Translations under genes and position numbers: made by a program
The notes under the pieces: model-generated
Databases searched by the model: none
The model's input: only the letters and a program-made list of their open reading frames with translations
Told to the model about the DNA's origin: nothing
Assembly: GCA_003993805.1 (NCBI GenBank)
Contig: RSEF01000020.1
Span: forward strand, 950,122-1,014,121
DNA: 64,000 nt
Direction of reading: 5' to 3'
Origin: Himantopus leucocephalus
Taxonomy: Eukaryota > Chordata > Aves > Charadriiformes > Recurvirostridae
Shown here: in pieces, positions 1 to 12,340 of the stretch
Numbering within the stretch: position 1 is the stretch's first letter
Layout: every line of letters starts with the position of its first letter

Positions 1-895
1 CTTTCTGTGCCCGGTTACTCTGCTTTGGGTGGCGCCTCCCCTCTTTTTATTATTTGGATAATGAATTTTAACATGAATGATTACAAATTATGGAACAAGC
101 AGGGTTATACCCCTAAAGCAGATTAATTCAAACAAAGCAGCAGATGCCCAGAGGAGACCTGCACTACAGGACCGAGTGCAAGTGATGCTGACACAGTATC
201 TGGGTGAGTACAATATCCCAAGCGTCTGCAAATCTTGACTTGCAAGGAGGTATGGAGAAGGATGAGCGAGCCCAAGCAAACTGGGATGGAGGTCTAGAAA
301 TGCTGGTAAACCGACATAAACCCTCTGCTGCACTTGGAGGACATCACACCACCTGGGACATGAGCGCTCAGACTGTCTCTGGAAGCCTTGCCACCTGGAA
401 AAACTCCTTTCTGTCTCTGGGTTGTGTGTGACTGACAGAGTCCAAAGTCAAAAGCTAAAGTTCACAAGGCTTACATGACCTGCCTGCCTCTACAGCAAAA
501 CAAGGTCCCCAAGGATATGTACTAAGAGCTTGAGTTGGCAGCAACAGGCATGGAAAACTAAGACCACAAATGAGAAATCTGGAAGTCTGCAGAGCAGCTA
601 GGGCTTTGGCAGATGAATATGATAGTGCCTCCTCGGTACTCATGTTTATGCTTGTTCTTCCTACTCTGTGTCCTGGGGTATGGCAGTGTAATTTTCCCAC
701 GCCCAGCGATGGCTGCATTTCACCCCTCCATGGGCCACTGTGCATCAGAGGATCAGGAAATAATGATTAATAGATGTGCAGAGCTGCAAAAGTCCTCAGT
801 TCTGCTTCTGCAGAGGAAGACGAGGCCCTGGGGAAGACATCCCTGCTCTCCAGCCTGTTTCTGCTTGCCGCACCCAACTTCAGATGAATACTCAC
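1..895. other. Intron of ASAP-like gene, nothing recognised
   Basis: This is intronic sequence after the last visible ASAP-like exon. I searched both strands for the continuation of the BAR domain or a PH domain and saw neither. No repeat was recognised. Confidence 0.5.
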
Positions 896-971
896 ACTCT
901 GCAGCTCTGGGATGAGCGTCTCTGTAAATGTCTTAAGTTTTGCTGTTGTGTTTAAACATTCCTGGAAAAAA
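896..971 (-). CDS. ASAP-like gene, coding exon 8 (BAR, last in window)
   Basis: 25 codons plus one base encoding FFQECLNTTAKLKTFTETLI and PELQS, matching FFQDGLKTADKLKxYIEKL of the family. Donor GTGAGT. The next exon (the end of the BAR helix, then PH) is not recognisable in 1-895 and must lie beyond the left edge. Confidence 0.85.
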
Positions 972-3900
972 CTGAGAGGAGAGGCTAACGTAAGGCCATG
1001 GCCTGAAATCCTTCTCTTATCAGTGGCTGTGAAGCCTACAGACCCCAGGGCCCCCCGAGCTCCTGCTTCAGAGCCCATCATGCCTTCAACAGGCAGCGCT
1101 TTCACTTCATCGTTGAAAAAAAATCTTTCTTAGGAAATGTATTTCAGAAAGATTTGGAGGCAGTTAAATTCAGGGAGAGTGCTCAGCACTCTGCCTTCTT
1201 TGCATCCCAGACTTCTGCTTTACACTGGCTTATGAAAATGTTGGACTAAAGAGAGGAAACACACCCCCTTGAGATTCTTGGCATGCCTCCAGGAGAAGAG
1301 GACTTTTGGCAAGTTACAGGACAGGCCAAGCCGACTGCAGGAACCCAGGTCTTGAAAGGTAAGCCACCCCCAGGTCCCCTCTACAACCAGTGATTCAGGA
1401 GAGAAAGGGTATGCAGGCAGGTTACCAGTTGCTCTTACTTGAACTGTGAGCTGCAGTGCTTGATGTGGTTTTGCAGCAGGTCAATCCCTTTCTTGGTTTT
1501 GATCTCATTCACTTTGATGAGATACTGAAGGGAAAAGGACACAGGGACTGAATTTGTAGGTTAGAGAGAAATGCCTTTTATGCACTTTTTGATGGCCTCC
1601 CTCCGAGTGTGTTGTGGCCCATCCTGGCAGCAACACCCTGACAGGAGCAGCTTATGTGGCTTTTATGGGGTGAGAAGACAGTGGTAAGCAGGGCCCAGTG
1701 CTTTGATCTGGCCAATAGAGTGGCAGACCCACGGTGGTGGCATGGACCCTGCGCTTGCTGGGCTTTACTTATGCAGGGCAAACACTCAGTTAATACACCC
1801 TCAAAGATTCACCATTCATGGTGCCTCCCCTGAAGAACAGCCAGCTTTCCTATAGACCTTCAAACTTCATTGCTCAAGAGCCAAGTCCCTCCAAAACCTA
1901 CTAGACTTGATCCATGATCACCTCCACCTGACTCTGCTAACAATGTCAGTGCTATGAGCCTGCCTGCCGATATCCTACATGCAGCTGGCATCTCAGCCTG
2001 CCTTGAGGACCTTCAGAAGTGAGCTGAAGGTTCATATTTCCAGCCCAAACTCATCTGCCACCTCACCTAGCCCATCCTCCACCATAACAACCTCACCCGT
2101 GAAAACCAACCCTGGCCCTTTCAGTCAGTGGGCTGACAACGTGAAATAGTTGTGTGTTGTGCTGTGAAACACCTTGAATGTTCCTCCGTCCATCTCTGGA
2201 CTACTCCTACACCAGCATCAGCTCTCTTGACATTGCAACTACTGTAAAACCAGCAACCATTTCCAGAAGACGCACAGGCCAACATAGTAAAGCGCCTTCC
2301 AAATTACATGTTCAAAATGGCCAACCCCAGACTTCCCTGTATTTATTCTGAGGGGATCATTCAAAACACCCTAGATCCATCAGAAGAAGCATTTCCTAGA
2401 AGACACCCTCTCAGGAACCCAAATGCCACGTGTGGTCTCGCATCAGCACAGAATGAAACCTCCACCTGATCTACTGGCTCTGTTTAAGGACCACGCAGTT
2501 CTGTAGCACAAAGGCTTCCGATATTTGAAGTAGAATAACAGTTTCACTACAGAAAGAGTAACTGTTTCCAAAACATGGTTACAAAGAGCTGGATACTTTG
2601 AACAAAATCGGTATCTTCCAATATTTACTCATGCTGTTGCTTGTGATATGTGGCAGTGGGATCAGGAAATCCTGTTTGCAGGGGAGTTGGGCTTAGTTTA
2701 TCCCACCAAGCAGAGGGAGGGCTATGGTGAGAGGGAGCTCCTGAGAGGGAACAGGGACCTCTGTGCCAGCAGTGCCCACCATGGGCAGCCAGGAAGAAGC
2801 TTGGATCCAAAGTCTTCATGGAATTTTTCCCAACTTGTTATCTCTACTGCCAGCTAATTAATACAGGGTCAAGCTTTGGCTAAATTCCTTGATCAGCCCC
2901 TGCCCTGGGTTGGCTTGAGCCTACCACAACCCAGGCAGCTCTCTGAGGGAATATACCCAGGTTCTCGCCCGCACAACAGATGTGACCTGCTGAGCAATGG
3001 TCCCTGGGGATCTGCAGTCCACCTCAATGCTGCTCCCCAGGGGCCGAGCAGAGGGAGCTGCCAGATGCTGACGGTGCCCAGGGCAGAACCTAGGGGACTT
3101 CAGCATCCCAGGAAGGCAGAATACCTGCAATACCCTGGACACAAGCATCACTCACTGACCAGTGACAGAAGATGGCCCTGAATGAAAAATCAGTGTGGAT
3201 TCAGACAAAAAGGCTGCTCTGAAACAATCCTAGGTCGGAGGGCAAGTGGGAAACACCAGCATGGGAGTCACTGCTGATGTCTGCCTGCTCCAGACCAGGC
3301 TCTGCTGGGGCTGTGGCACAGTTGCTGTGCACCAATGGAAGGGAAATGCATCCCTTGGATGCTGATTCAGTGACTCTAACACCACTCCACATGGCACGGG
3401 CTAGTCCCTGTCCTTACCTCACACATGTTCAACTGGAAGGTCCTACGCTCCTTCTCCATCTCCTCGGCAATCTCCCCCCCGCTCACCTCGCTCCGCACCA
3501 TGCCGTGCTGCTTCGCCAGCTCACGCTTCTCCTTCTCGATCTTGGCGCTCAAGAGGAGAGATACGTGAAAAGCTCCGTCCGACTGCTCGCCAGTGAAGGC
3601 AGGCAAAAATCAGCCTCCAAGTCCAGACCTTAGGGTGAGGGAGCCTGAAGACTTACAGTTTGCTCTCATAGTCTTTGCAGGCCTTCTCAAATGGTTTCTT
3701 GAACTCCTAGGAAGAGCCAAAGGCACCGTTTAATGACTACAACTGGGACAGAGCCTTCCTCGTTCTGTGTACTGTGTTCCCATTGGGTCACCCTGGCATA
3801 AAGGCCCTTGCAGACCCACAACATGGCTGTCCACAGGGGTGTTCCTCCTCAGGAAGGTCCTTGCTTCTCCTCAGTGCACAATGGACAAGTGTGCTCACCA

Positions 3901-6900
3901 GTGCAGGTTCACTCACAGGCACGTGCTTGCACACACATGGGCTCCAAAACATACATCACACATGTACATCACGTAGGTATGTACATAGCAGTACCCGGCT
4001 ATAACATCTTTCACAGACTCACAATTTTAAGGGAAGTGGTGGATTTTTCTCTTCATATTTTATGTTCTTTAATCAATTTACTTCATACCAGAAGTTCCAG
4101 AATTTTCTCCCTCCTTCCACTTTCACGCTCCTGTATAGCACAATCTTCCAAAAGGATGCCTAAATGCTCATCATTTATTTCAGTATTTGACAATTAGTCA
4201 ATAGGAAGTCCCCAAACCCTGCCACAGTTCCCATCCCTCTTTCTGCAATCCTGTCCAAAACTTTCCCTCCACTCTCCCAGAGGTTCAGCTCTTTGCTCAA
4301 GGATCCCCAGGCCAGCTCTGAAACAGCCCAGCTGCGAAACCTTCATCAAGCGTCTGAGGAAACTGCAGAGCTGGAAGAAAAAGCTGGGAGAAAATCTATA
4401 GAGTGGAACCATACAAGATTTAAAAAGGTAAAAATTGCAGAATTCAGGTTGTTGAAACAGGTTCGTTACTGGCTCAAGGGTTCAAGAGGAAAAATAGTAT
4501 CGCAGAAAAATATAAAATCCTAAAAGAAGGAAATGCAGGCAATTTGCCAGAGCATCAGCAGGTCTGGTGGAAGACAGCAATGACCAATAGTAAGAATTTG
4601 TTGCAGGTAGCAGCCCTGTTTGTCCCTGCTCCTCCCGAGCTGGTCTCTCCAGCCAGCATAAGTCCTCAGGCGTCTCATCATGGTGCTGAGCATATTAATG
4701 CCAAGCTCATTAAGTCCTAACAGCCTTGTGTGTGCATCAGCCGATAAATAATTGCTTCACTGTTCCAAGTTGTACATACCCTGCTCGCGGTGTCTCTGTG
4801 CTCAAAACCACCCAGAGAGGAAAGGTGCCAGGTCACAACTGGCAGCTGCTCCACCACGTTAGATGCAGGCTATGATCAGCAAGCCCTGGACAGTGACCTC
4901 GCTCCAGCATCGCGATTGGGATCGCTCCAGCCTCCTCACCCCAAACACCCACAGGCACGGGCACCCCTATGCAGGCAGAGGTACCCGGGGGCAATTGTGC
5001 AGAGCTGATAGCCTGAGTACAGCCGCGGGGACTTAGTGGTAGGAATGTGTGTGCAGACTTACCAAGAACTATGGTGAACTTCCCATTGGTTAAAAAAAAG
5101 CAAAAACTAAATACAAGTTTGATGTTTTTCCTAAAATCTACACTGATGAGTGCTGTGATATCTCTGATACCTCTTACAGTGCTGAAGATCAAATTGCATG
5201 GTCACCTCAGTCAGTTCTTGCTACTCTGTAGTCCCTGAGAGGTACCTGCAGCTGGTAGATACACGCATGCACGCTCAGATTCACACCAACACACATGTGC
5301 TCACACACGTAAATGCAAGAGCCAAAGGTGGGTCTGCGGGGAGGGGAGGGGTGGGTGGGAGACACCTCACTGGGAAGTTGTGGGGGAGTTCATGCACTGA
5401 TGGCCAGGGAAGATACCAACATTTGGTGCCCAACACCCTGATTTTTCCCCGCGTAGCGAATGCCCCCCAGACTCCTCTGGATTCAGCCAGGTGCCTGCAA
5501 ACAGGCAGAGGTCCCAGCTAAGGGGCACCCCTAGCTTGACCTGTGGTGTGAGGCACACGCCTTGGGAGGGAGCAGGATCTCACACACAGGAGGTGCAGGC
5601 AGATCTGCCCTTCCAACCCGTATCCCTGCTGGAGGGCAAGATGGGAGCCAGGGATGAGACCCCACAGCTGGTATCCACTCTGTCTCCAGCCACTCGCTTA
5701 CCAGCCCCTCCTTGGCGCAGCCCCTGCTTACCCCTTTAAGCTCTTTCATGTCACCCTTTATTAATGACTCCAGGGAAAAGTTAATGTTGTGGTACAAACT
5801 CTGCCACTGGAAAGGAAAGAAAGAGATCACACCACTAGCACTGCATCCCTGCACCGCTCCTCGTGCAGAGAAAGCAGAGCTGTTTGTAAGCCTGCAGAGG
5901 AACCACTTTGGAAAACAGTCAGCTGAAAGTGTCCTCCCTTGGAAATTACCAAGGTGGAAAAAGCCACAGTCAGCCTGACCCAGTGTTGGCGAGAGCCCAG
6001 CTTCAAGCAGGATGACGGACAGGAGACCTCCAGAGGCCTCTTCTGAGCAGCCTCAGAGGTCTGCACAGACAGCTCCGGCCGTGCAGGCTGTGCCTCTGGC
6101 TCTGCAACCGCACACCATGGCCTCCCCCTGTATCTGGGGAAGGGAATGAGCTTGGACCTCCAGGCTGTGGCCCAGAGCCTGCTGCTCTTCCTGGGGACCC
6201 CCGCCAGCAACCCCTCGCAAGCCAGGAACCCCACTCTGATGTACATGCAGGGGTCAGAGCAGCCTACCAGGCTCCTGACAGCAGTCAGCAGCTCCCGGGA
6301 GAAGGCAGCAAAGGTGCTGAAGGCGTTGGCCAGCTGCTCCTCACCCTCCAGCTGGTAGTTGGCTGAGAACTTCTCCTGGGCAGCGATGTGGGCTTCGAGG
6401 TGGCTGATGAGGTCTGTGAGAACATGGATGGTCTCTGGGAAGTGCAGGGGGAAGGTGAGGATGAACACCCAACCCCTGCCTCCCTCCTGGTGGTCACCAT
6501 GCCCGGTTCTGCTTATGCACCCGAGCTGGCTCCTGTTGCTTCCACCACTACCACCCAGCTATAGGGACCCCTGAGACCCTCATTCCCTGCTGCAGTCAAC
6601 CCAACCTGCAGCAAGGACTCCCCTCATCCATCCACCACCGTCGCTCCCCTCCTAAGGCTCCATTTTGCCCTGACCTTGTCCGCAGCTGTGCTCCGCCTTG
6701 GCTGCTTTCCTCATCTTCTGCAGCACAGCTCGGTCAGCATCCAAGGCCTAGAAATGCAGAGGGGATGGTCACTCACTACATCCATACACGCATTTCCATA
6801 ACCCACGGGGCTTAGCACAGGCCTCAGCCTCCCCAAGACAGACTGTCCTGCCAGCAGATAGCTGATGATCTAGTGGTAGTAGTCCATGTATATTTTAAAT

Positions 6901-9900
6901 ATCTGCAAGCCTGCCTTACATTCTTCTGAAAGAACTGGTCAAGCATTAAGAGAGAATTGGAAAATATGTTAGAAAAAGGAACATACAGCATTGACAGAAA
7001 ATGTGGTTTTCAGTGGCAAGAGACAAATTAGGTACAAATTAGATTTCCATCACGGTCAGTGTCATTCCTGGGCTGAGAGGAAGAGGCTTAGGTGACTGAG
7101 CAGAAATGCTCAGAGGCATCTAAACTCTCTGCCCATGAAACACTGGATTATAGATGTTACTTCATACAAGTACTGCTTGGAAAAACTTTCATGCAATCTC
7201 TTGTTGGGAGCAGGATTGTTGTCAGTACCAGATCAGGTTGTCTGTGCTTTGCTCCGTTGGGCTTTGAAACCCTGCAAGGATGGAGGTCACCTCTCTAGTG
7301 ACCTCTTGCAGGGCTGCACCACACTCTGCAGAAGAACCTTTTCCTAATGCCCCACCTGAACTTCCTGAGCCACAAAGTGGATATTGCTGCACGTTATGTC
7401 ATCTGATGTTGCCCAAAAGAGCTTGACACCATCGCCTATAACTGCCCTTAGAGGAGTTATGGGCTGATGTCAGACACCCCCTAGGAGACTATGCTCACGC
7501 CAAGTATTGCATATCCGGGGAATCCAGTATTATGGTTCAAAGAGATCCCCATGAGTCAAGGTCAGAAAGCAGCGGTGGGATGGGCACCTGAAGCATCTGA
7601 CCTTTGTCCTTTTTGCAAACCTGTTGGAGATACTCATACCCCCATGTTCAGAAAATGACTTTAGGTTAATCCAGAACTTCAAGGAATAACACATTCCCCT
7701 CACAACTGCATAGTTGTTGTAAGTGCCACCATGAGGCGGGCACAGTCCCCTCCTGGGCCACAGCTCCCTGCAGTTGTCTGAGCCATTGCATGTGGGATTC
7801 ATCCCGCTCACCTTAGGCATCCCTTCACCCCTCTTCAGTTGAAGCCCTTGTGGCTTAGGTGAAGCCCTGGCCAAGGCTCCACCGGGGCAGCTTTCCCAGT
7901 TCCAGAAGCATCTCATCTCCTCAACCCTACAGCAGATTTTTAGCCACAGTCAGACTCGACCTCTTCCCTTCCCCTTCTGCCACTGAGACCCTGATCTCCA
8001 AGATCCTAGCAGCCTCCAGAGCCTCTCTTTCCCTCCCTCACCTCTGCTGCTGGTTCCCACCTTGACCAGGACAGCTGCCGCCTTCCATAAAATGTCCCTT
8101 GGAGCATGCCCAGGTGCCTTGTGATGCCAGTCGTGTTTGTACTTCATCTTTTCCCAGAAATTCAGCTTTACACACACAGATGCTCAAACCTCCCACATCC
8201 GTGGCTTTCCTCTTCCTTTCTCCTGACAAACCCCTCCCTGAAGGTGTAACCTCGGTCCACAAGTGACCCATCCCCAACTTTGGGACTGTTCCCTGCCTGC
8301 TGGGCCAATGCTCTCAGGCCAGGAGGTTTCCCTGCTTCAGAGGAGCAGCACCAGGGTGAAACTGCTCCATGGCGTCCCAGTGGCCATCACCAACAGGCAC
8401 GTCCACCTCCCCGGGCTCCAGTCCAGTGAGCCCAGCTGCAAGAGGCAGCACTCCCTCCAAGGATCGTGACGTGTGTACTACAGTAGCTGGCCACAAGGGA
8501 GGAAATTACATATCTGGCACTTGGCGCAGGAAACCCCAAGCTCCCTTCCCTGCCTGTACTTTTACTTGGGTTCATTTGCCTTGCAGGCACAGACCTGGTT
8601 CTGCACTCAGCCGAGCTGCGTGACTTCCCCTATGGGGACCTGCCTCCAGCAGCGGAAAACCGGCTGATGTCCTGCCCCTGCAGCTCAGCACTCCTTTCCT
8701 CTGCTGCCCACACCCTCGCCAGGCTCAGCACACACCATGCCAGGGCTTTCCTTGACCAAGGACAGGCTCTTGCTGCATTTACTGCTTTATCCCACACTGG
8801 TGCTGCTCTCCATTACAAGCATGCACCTGCTGATGGCGGTTTGCACGCACTAAGGCTCTGCTGTACAAAGTTCCCCACGCCATCAATAACAGCAGTTGGC
8901 TGAACCACTGCAGAAGTCACCAGCACTGGTATTTCTGCCTTTCAGAGGTGATACCAAAGAACAGAAGGATCCTGTGGCGCCAGCTCTTCCACCTCTGTTT
9001 TCATCCCTGTCTGTGTTTTCCATGGTGCTGGGGTCACTGCACACTTCTCCCTTCTCACTAGTTTTCAAGAGTGCAAAACCACTCAGCTTGATAGCAACCG
9101 CCAGTTCACATTGTCTGATCATCTGCATAGACATTAATATTCACAAGAGAGCCTTGAACGAGCCTATACCCTGTGTGGGACTCAGAAGTCTCCAGAAACA
9201 CATCCAAGCTGCATGTAAAGAGGATGGAGACCAAGCATTTGCTTCACCTTTTGGCTACAAACACCAGTAGTTCATTAAGTCACAGCTAAAATATTGCAAC
9301 TAATTTACTTTTTCATTTCAGTTTCAACTTCAGCTCCCAGCCACTGGCTTTCGCTTGCCCTTCTTCCAGTCTTCCTCCCAGTGAAAGTGCACAGAGATGG
9401 CAGCTGTGCTACTGCCCAGGTCAGAAGGAATTAAGTCCCAGGCAAAAGCCTGGTCAGCCTCACCTGGCTGCATGGTGAGAGCGTGTCGGGGTCAGGGAGG
9501 AAGCAGGCCAGCGCTGAAGCAAGGCAGAGAGGACCTTCCTCTAGGCCAGGTAGCTCCTGCTGACAACACCCAAGCAAGAGCAACTGGGGATACCCCACGA
9601 TGTTGGAATTTCTCCTTGCCATCTGCTCAGTCCAGCCTTGATCTGCTCCCAGAGAAGACATAATCTCCCCATGTCTCCTGGCTTACACAGACAAATGCTG
9701 CTGCCCGGCCAGTGCGGCTCATACCCTGGCTCTCTGCTTTCACTGCGGCAAATCCTCTGCAGACTGCTCTGGGGTCTGCTGCCACGCAGCAGCAGGAGCG
9801 TGTCCTGAGTTTTATGGCCACTCTGACATGTGAGTCCCAAGCCAAGAGCTCTGCAGACATGAACAAGTTCAGCAGTGTTTCTCTCTAACCACAGCTTCCT

Positions 9901-11317
9901 GGTGTAGCAGCTCTCTTTTACAGGACTGGAGTTTTAGCTTTGCTTGGGGTGCAAGTGATAGAGTAACAGTTGAAAATTAAGCAACACAAGGAAATTGCCC
10001 CATGCCCACAGGCTCCTGAGCAAGTCCCGGCCTCCAGAGGCCTGAGGAGCGAGAAGAAAAAAAAACCCAGTGACCATCACTGACAAAAGGATCTACAGGA
10101 GCACAGCTCCCCATCTGCTCCAAGCCTGCAGGCGCTGGGGCAGAGCAGCAGTCACAGCCCACAGAGAGGCCCTGATAAAGTCCTGGGCACCATCCCCTTG
10201 TCCACTGAAACTACAACACAATGAGAGAGGTGACATGGTGGTAGTGCGGTTTGGTTGCTCCCAGCATATTTACCAGAACTACCAGGAGGAGGCACCAAGA
10301 GGCTCGGAGCCCTCTGGACCACCATATGGAGAGCCCCACAAGAGTGGCAACATCTCACAGGTATTTTCCACAGAGGGTCAGGACCTTGATTTGCCCAGGA
10401 ACAGGCCAGCATGATGGTTACACTATATTGGCTGTAGTTTTCAGCTAAGTCCCAAGGCAGGTCTGGGTGGGTGGTGGGATGCTCTCAATGGGAAGCCTAG
10501 GCCCTCCACCGAGCTGAGCTTGACCTCACTCATGGTCTTCCCAGGGCATCAAGCTCTGCTGCTCTCTCCCTCATGTGCCAGCAGCATGCAGCAACCCCTT
10601 CCCCTCCCGCACTGCGACTGATGATGCCTATCGGGGTCTTCTGGCTTTTGCCATCAGTCAGAAGACAAAGGCATTTGGCCCAAATAAGTTTTGCATCGGA
10701 TGCTGCGCTCAGCAGCCAGCTCTCACACTGGTTCCATGAATTTTTGGAACCACTCATGCATTTAGCCTCCGAACGTCCCACAGCTTAACTCTGGACAAGT
10801 GTGTAAACCGTCCTGCTGCCCCCAAGAACTTTCTTTAATTTTTTGTTTTGCTTTTAGTTTGACGCTTGTCTGGTTGAAGGGTTCTGTCCTCTCTTTACCA
10901 CGTGGTGTGAGCCCAGTATGAGGTACAGCCTTCCCACACAAATCTCTCCCCCTTTGCTCTTGTCCCCACCGACTGATGCCTGTCACCTGGCCACCACGAC
11001 CTGTCACAAGCCTTTGCCAAATCTTTGCCTCGAGTGTTTTGCAGCCACCCAAAGACTCTCGCATCACTCTCCACCCACGGTGACAGATATGGTGACGCCT
11101 GAACTGGGGTGCAGATCCTGCAGGACCATGATGGGGATAGCCCCCCCCAACCCCTTGGCAGGCACCCCCACAGCCCCCCACCCCTGCTCACCTCCTCCAG
11201 GCTGTTGGCAGTGGCCTTGCAGCGGCCCATGTGGCTGGCAAAGGAAGAGGTGGTGGGCGAGCTGAGGTCCTCCTGTGCCTGCCGCACGAAGTCGCACACT
11301 GAGATGAGGGCCGCCAT
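896..11317 (-). CDS. ASAP-family ArfGAP, 5' part (BAR domain), partial gene
   Basis: Eight coding exons in transcription order are 11317-11192, 6747-6675, 6434-6268, 5806-5732, 3706-3657, 3547-3418, 1524-1439 and 971-896. They give 261 codons with consistent phases and no stop. The product matches the N-terminal BAR domain of ASAP Arf GTPase-activating proteins: an N-terminal SSPTTSSF segment, LDADRAVLQKM, ESLIKGDMKELKG, KIEKEKRELAKQHGM, EIAEEMEKERRTFQL, YLIKVNEIKTKKG and a final FFQECL helix. In the family this coiled-coil dimer senses membrane curvature and is followed by PH, ArfGAP, ankyrin and usually SH3 domains, which would lie beyond position 1. The conserved blocks resemble ASAP1/ASAP2 more than ASAP3 (from memory), but the middle of the BAR domain (6268-6434) is much more divergent than in any of them. 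The neighbour is FER1L4, so it may be a fourth family member. ASAP3 is the alternative. Family assignment is firm; paralogue identity is not. Confidence 0.85.
1439..1524 (-). CDS. ASAP-like gene, coding exon 7 (BAR)
   Basis: 28 codons plus two bases encoding YLIKVNEIKTKKGIDLLQNH and then IKHCSSQF. It matches the YLIKVNEIKTKKGVDLLQN helix of ASAP1. Donor GTAAGA. Confidence 0.92.
3418..3547 (-). CDS. ASAP-like gene, coding exon 6 (BAR)
   Basis: 43 codons plus one base. It contains AKIEKEKRELAKQHGMVRSE and EIAEEMEKERRTFQLNMCE, the best-conserved stretch of the ASAP BAR domain and the strongest evidence for the family call. A run of seven Gs encodes the Gly-Gly pair before EIAEE. Confidence 0.92.
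3657..3706 (-). CDS. ASAP-like gene, coding exon 5 (BAR)
   Basis: 16 codons plus two bases encoding EFKKPFEKACKDYESK, matching the KKPFDKAWKDYETK helix of ASAP1/2; the usual tryptophan is cysteine here. It is separated from the next exon by an intron of only 109 bp (3548-3656). Donor GTAAGT. Confidence 0.88.
5732..5806 (-). CDS. ASAP-like gene, coding exon 4 (BAR)
   Basis: 25 codons in phase 0, encoding WQSLYHNINFSLESLIKG followed by DMKELKG. This is the conserved HN-hydrophobic-FxLDSLxKGDLK segment of ASAP BAR domains. Donor GTAAGC. Confidence 0.88.
6268..6434 (-). CDS. ASAP-like gene, coding exon 3 (divergent BAR helix)
   Basis: 55 codons plus two bases, in phase with both neighbours. It contains LEAHIAAQEKFSANYQLEGE and AFSTFAAFSRELLTAVRSL. 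The second block aligns with the F-x-K-F-S-x-x-T-K-E-L segment of other ASAPs; the first keeps only scattered identities with the usual HVxNEExYxxxLxKFG block. Acceptor TTCCCAG, donor GTAGGC. Confidence 0.8.
6675..6747 (-). CDS. ASAP-like gene, coding exon 2 (BAR)
   Basis: 24 codons plus one base. It encodes ALDADRAVLQKMRKAAKAE, equivalent to the ALDQDR...LQKVKKSVKAI helix of ASAP1. Acceptor TTTCTAG, donor GTCAGG. It follows a 4.4 kb first intron (6748-11191) that holds only an old CR1 fragment. Confidence 0.85.
7231..7450 (-). repeat. CR1 LINE 3' fragment (antisense to +)
   Basis: This carries the usual bird CR1 3'-region order read as its complement: a CAAGGATGGAG motif, CACCTCTCTAG, an AACCTTTTCCTAATG motif, then an ACCATCGCCTATAACTGCCC block. 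The copy is old and truncated, and lies in intron 1 of the ASAP-like gene. Confidence 0.65.
11192..11317 (-). CDS. ASAP-like gene, first coding exon
   Basis: 42 codons starting at the ATG at 11317, in a good Kozak context (ACC before ATGG). They encode MAALISVCDF, then EDLSSPTTSSF and end TANSLEE, the conserved start of ASAP proteins. The donor is GTGAGC. No upstream in-frame extension looks family-like, so this start is chosen. Confidence 0.85.
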
Positions 11318-11560
11318 GGTACTGCGGCGAGGTGGCGCCAGGAAGGGGAACTGCTGGCGGGAGCCGCGGTCACGCCGGGGCTGGGCAGGGGCGGAGGGCT
11401 GGGGTCACGCTGCCGCCAGCAGCGAGGGCAAAAGGGAGCTTCTCACCCTGCACACCCACACCCCGAACAGACACGCAGCCCCCCGCAGCGTGCACGCACT
11501 GACACGCGCCAGCACACCCAGGCACATAGCAGCACAGCTGCAAATCCTGCAATTATATAC
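11318..11560 (-). promoter_or_regulatory. GC-rich 5' flank of ASAP-like gene
   Basis: A short GC- and CpG-rich stretch lies directly upstream of the first ASAP-like coding exon, consistent with a 5' UTR and a TATA-less promoter. No transcription start can be fixed from sequence alone. Confidence 0.45.
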
Positions 11561-12340
11561 TGAAATATTTTGAAGAAGCCTGAGGCTTTCAGTCACAGGG
11601 AGCCCCAGCCTGATGGTGCAGTGGAAAATGTAGCTGAGCATGGCTGCAAGAGCCAAGAAGCTGCTTGGGGATGCGTACTGGGTGTGCTGGGGTACACTGA
11701 GCTGCTGGCATGGACCAGCCACCGCTGAGGCACACCAGGGATGCTGGGATGCACCGGGCACTGTTTGTGAAGGCTGGGGATGACGCAGCACTGGGAGCAG
11801 CACTGTCACACCCCAAGGTCCCGCTCCAGCCCCACACAGATGCGACGTGACCTGAGCCCTTCGCAGCCTGTTTCACTGCCCCTGCAGCCCAAGGGTCCCC
11901 TGGGGGAGAGAGGGCTCCCCCTTTGCTATTCTGGGGCCCCGTCCAGCAACTGAACCCCAGCCCCCCTGGGGGAGCACTATGTCTGCCCCACACGCACCCC
12001 TGGCTTCAGGTCCAGCCAGAGTCCTCACCTGCTGTGGAGTAATTGCTGGAGGTGACTTAGAAATTAAATTTATAGTTGTATTTTAAGGAAAGGTACAGCA
12101 TCGAAGAAACTTTCAGGGCAGAGTGCAGCTGGTGTGCAAGGGATGCATTTCACAGAGGTTCCTTGGGCAACCTGAGATGTTGGTGACATCAGGGGAGTCT
12201 GGTGTACTGACTCTAAGAGAAACAGCGCGGGGGATGGAGTGGAGACACCGCGGCCAAACTCTGTGATAAAACGGGAACTTGAAGGTCTTATGGAACTCCT
12301 GAAGGTCTTATGGAACTGATAAGCTGCCTAATTGCTACCC
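11561..12340. other. Intergenic, no gene seen
   Basis: This lies between the ASAP-like 5' flank and the assembly gap. No family-like ORF was found. A 20-bp near-perfect tandem repeat (12281-12320) sits just before the gap. Confidence 0.5.
12281..12320. repeat. 20-bp tandem duplication beside gap
   Basis: Two adjacent 20-bp units begin GAAGGTCTTATGGAACT and differ only in the last three bases. They abut the 100-N gap within 21 bp, so an assembly cause is possible. Confidence 0.7.

Noticed and set aside
5827..6468. 213-codon frame containing ASAP-like exon 3
   Set aside because: Only 6268-6434 is exon; the rest is intron read-through with good splice sites at both edges.
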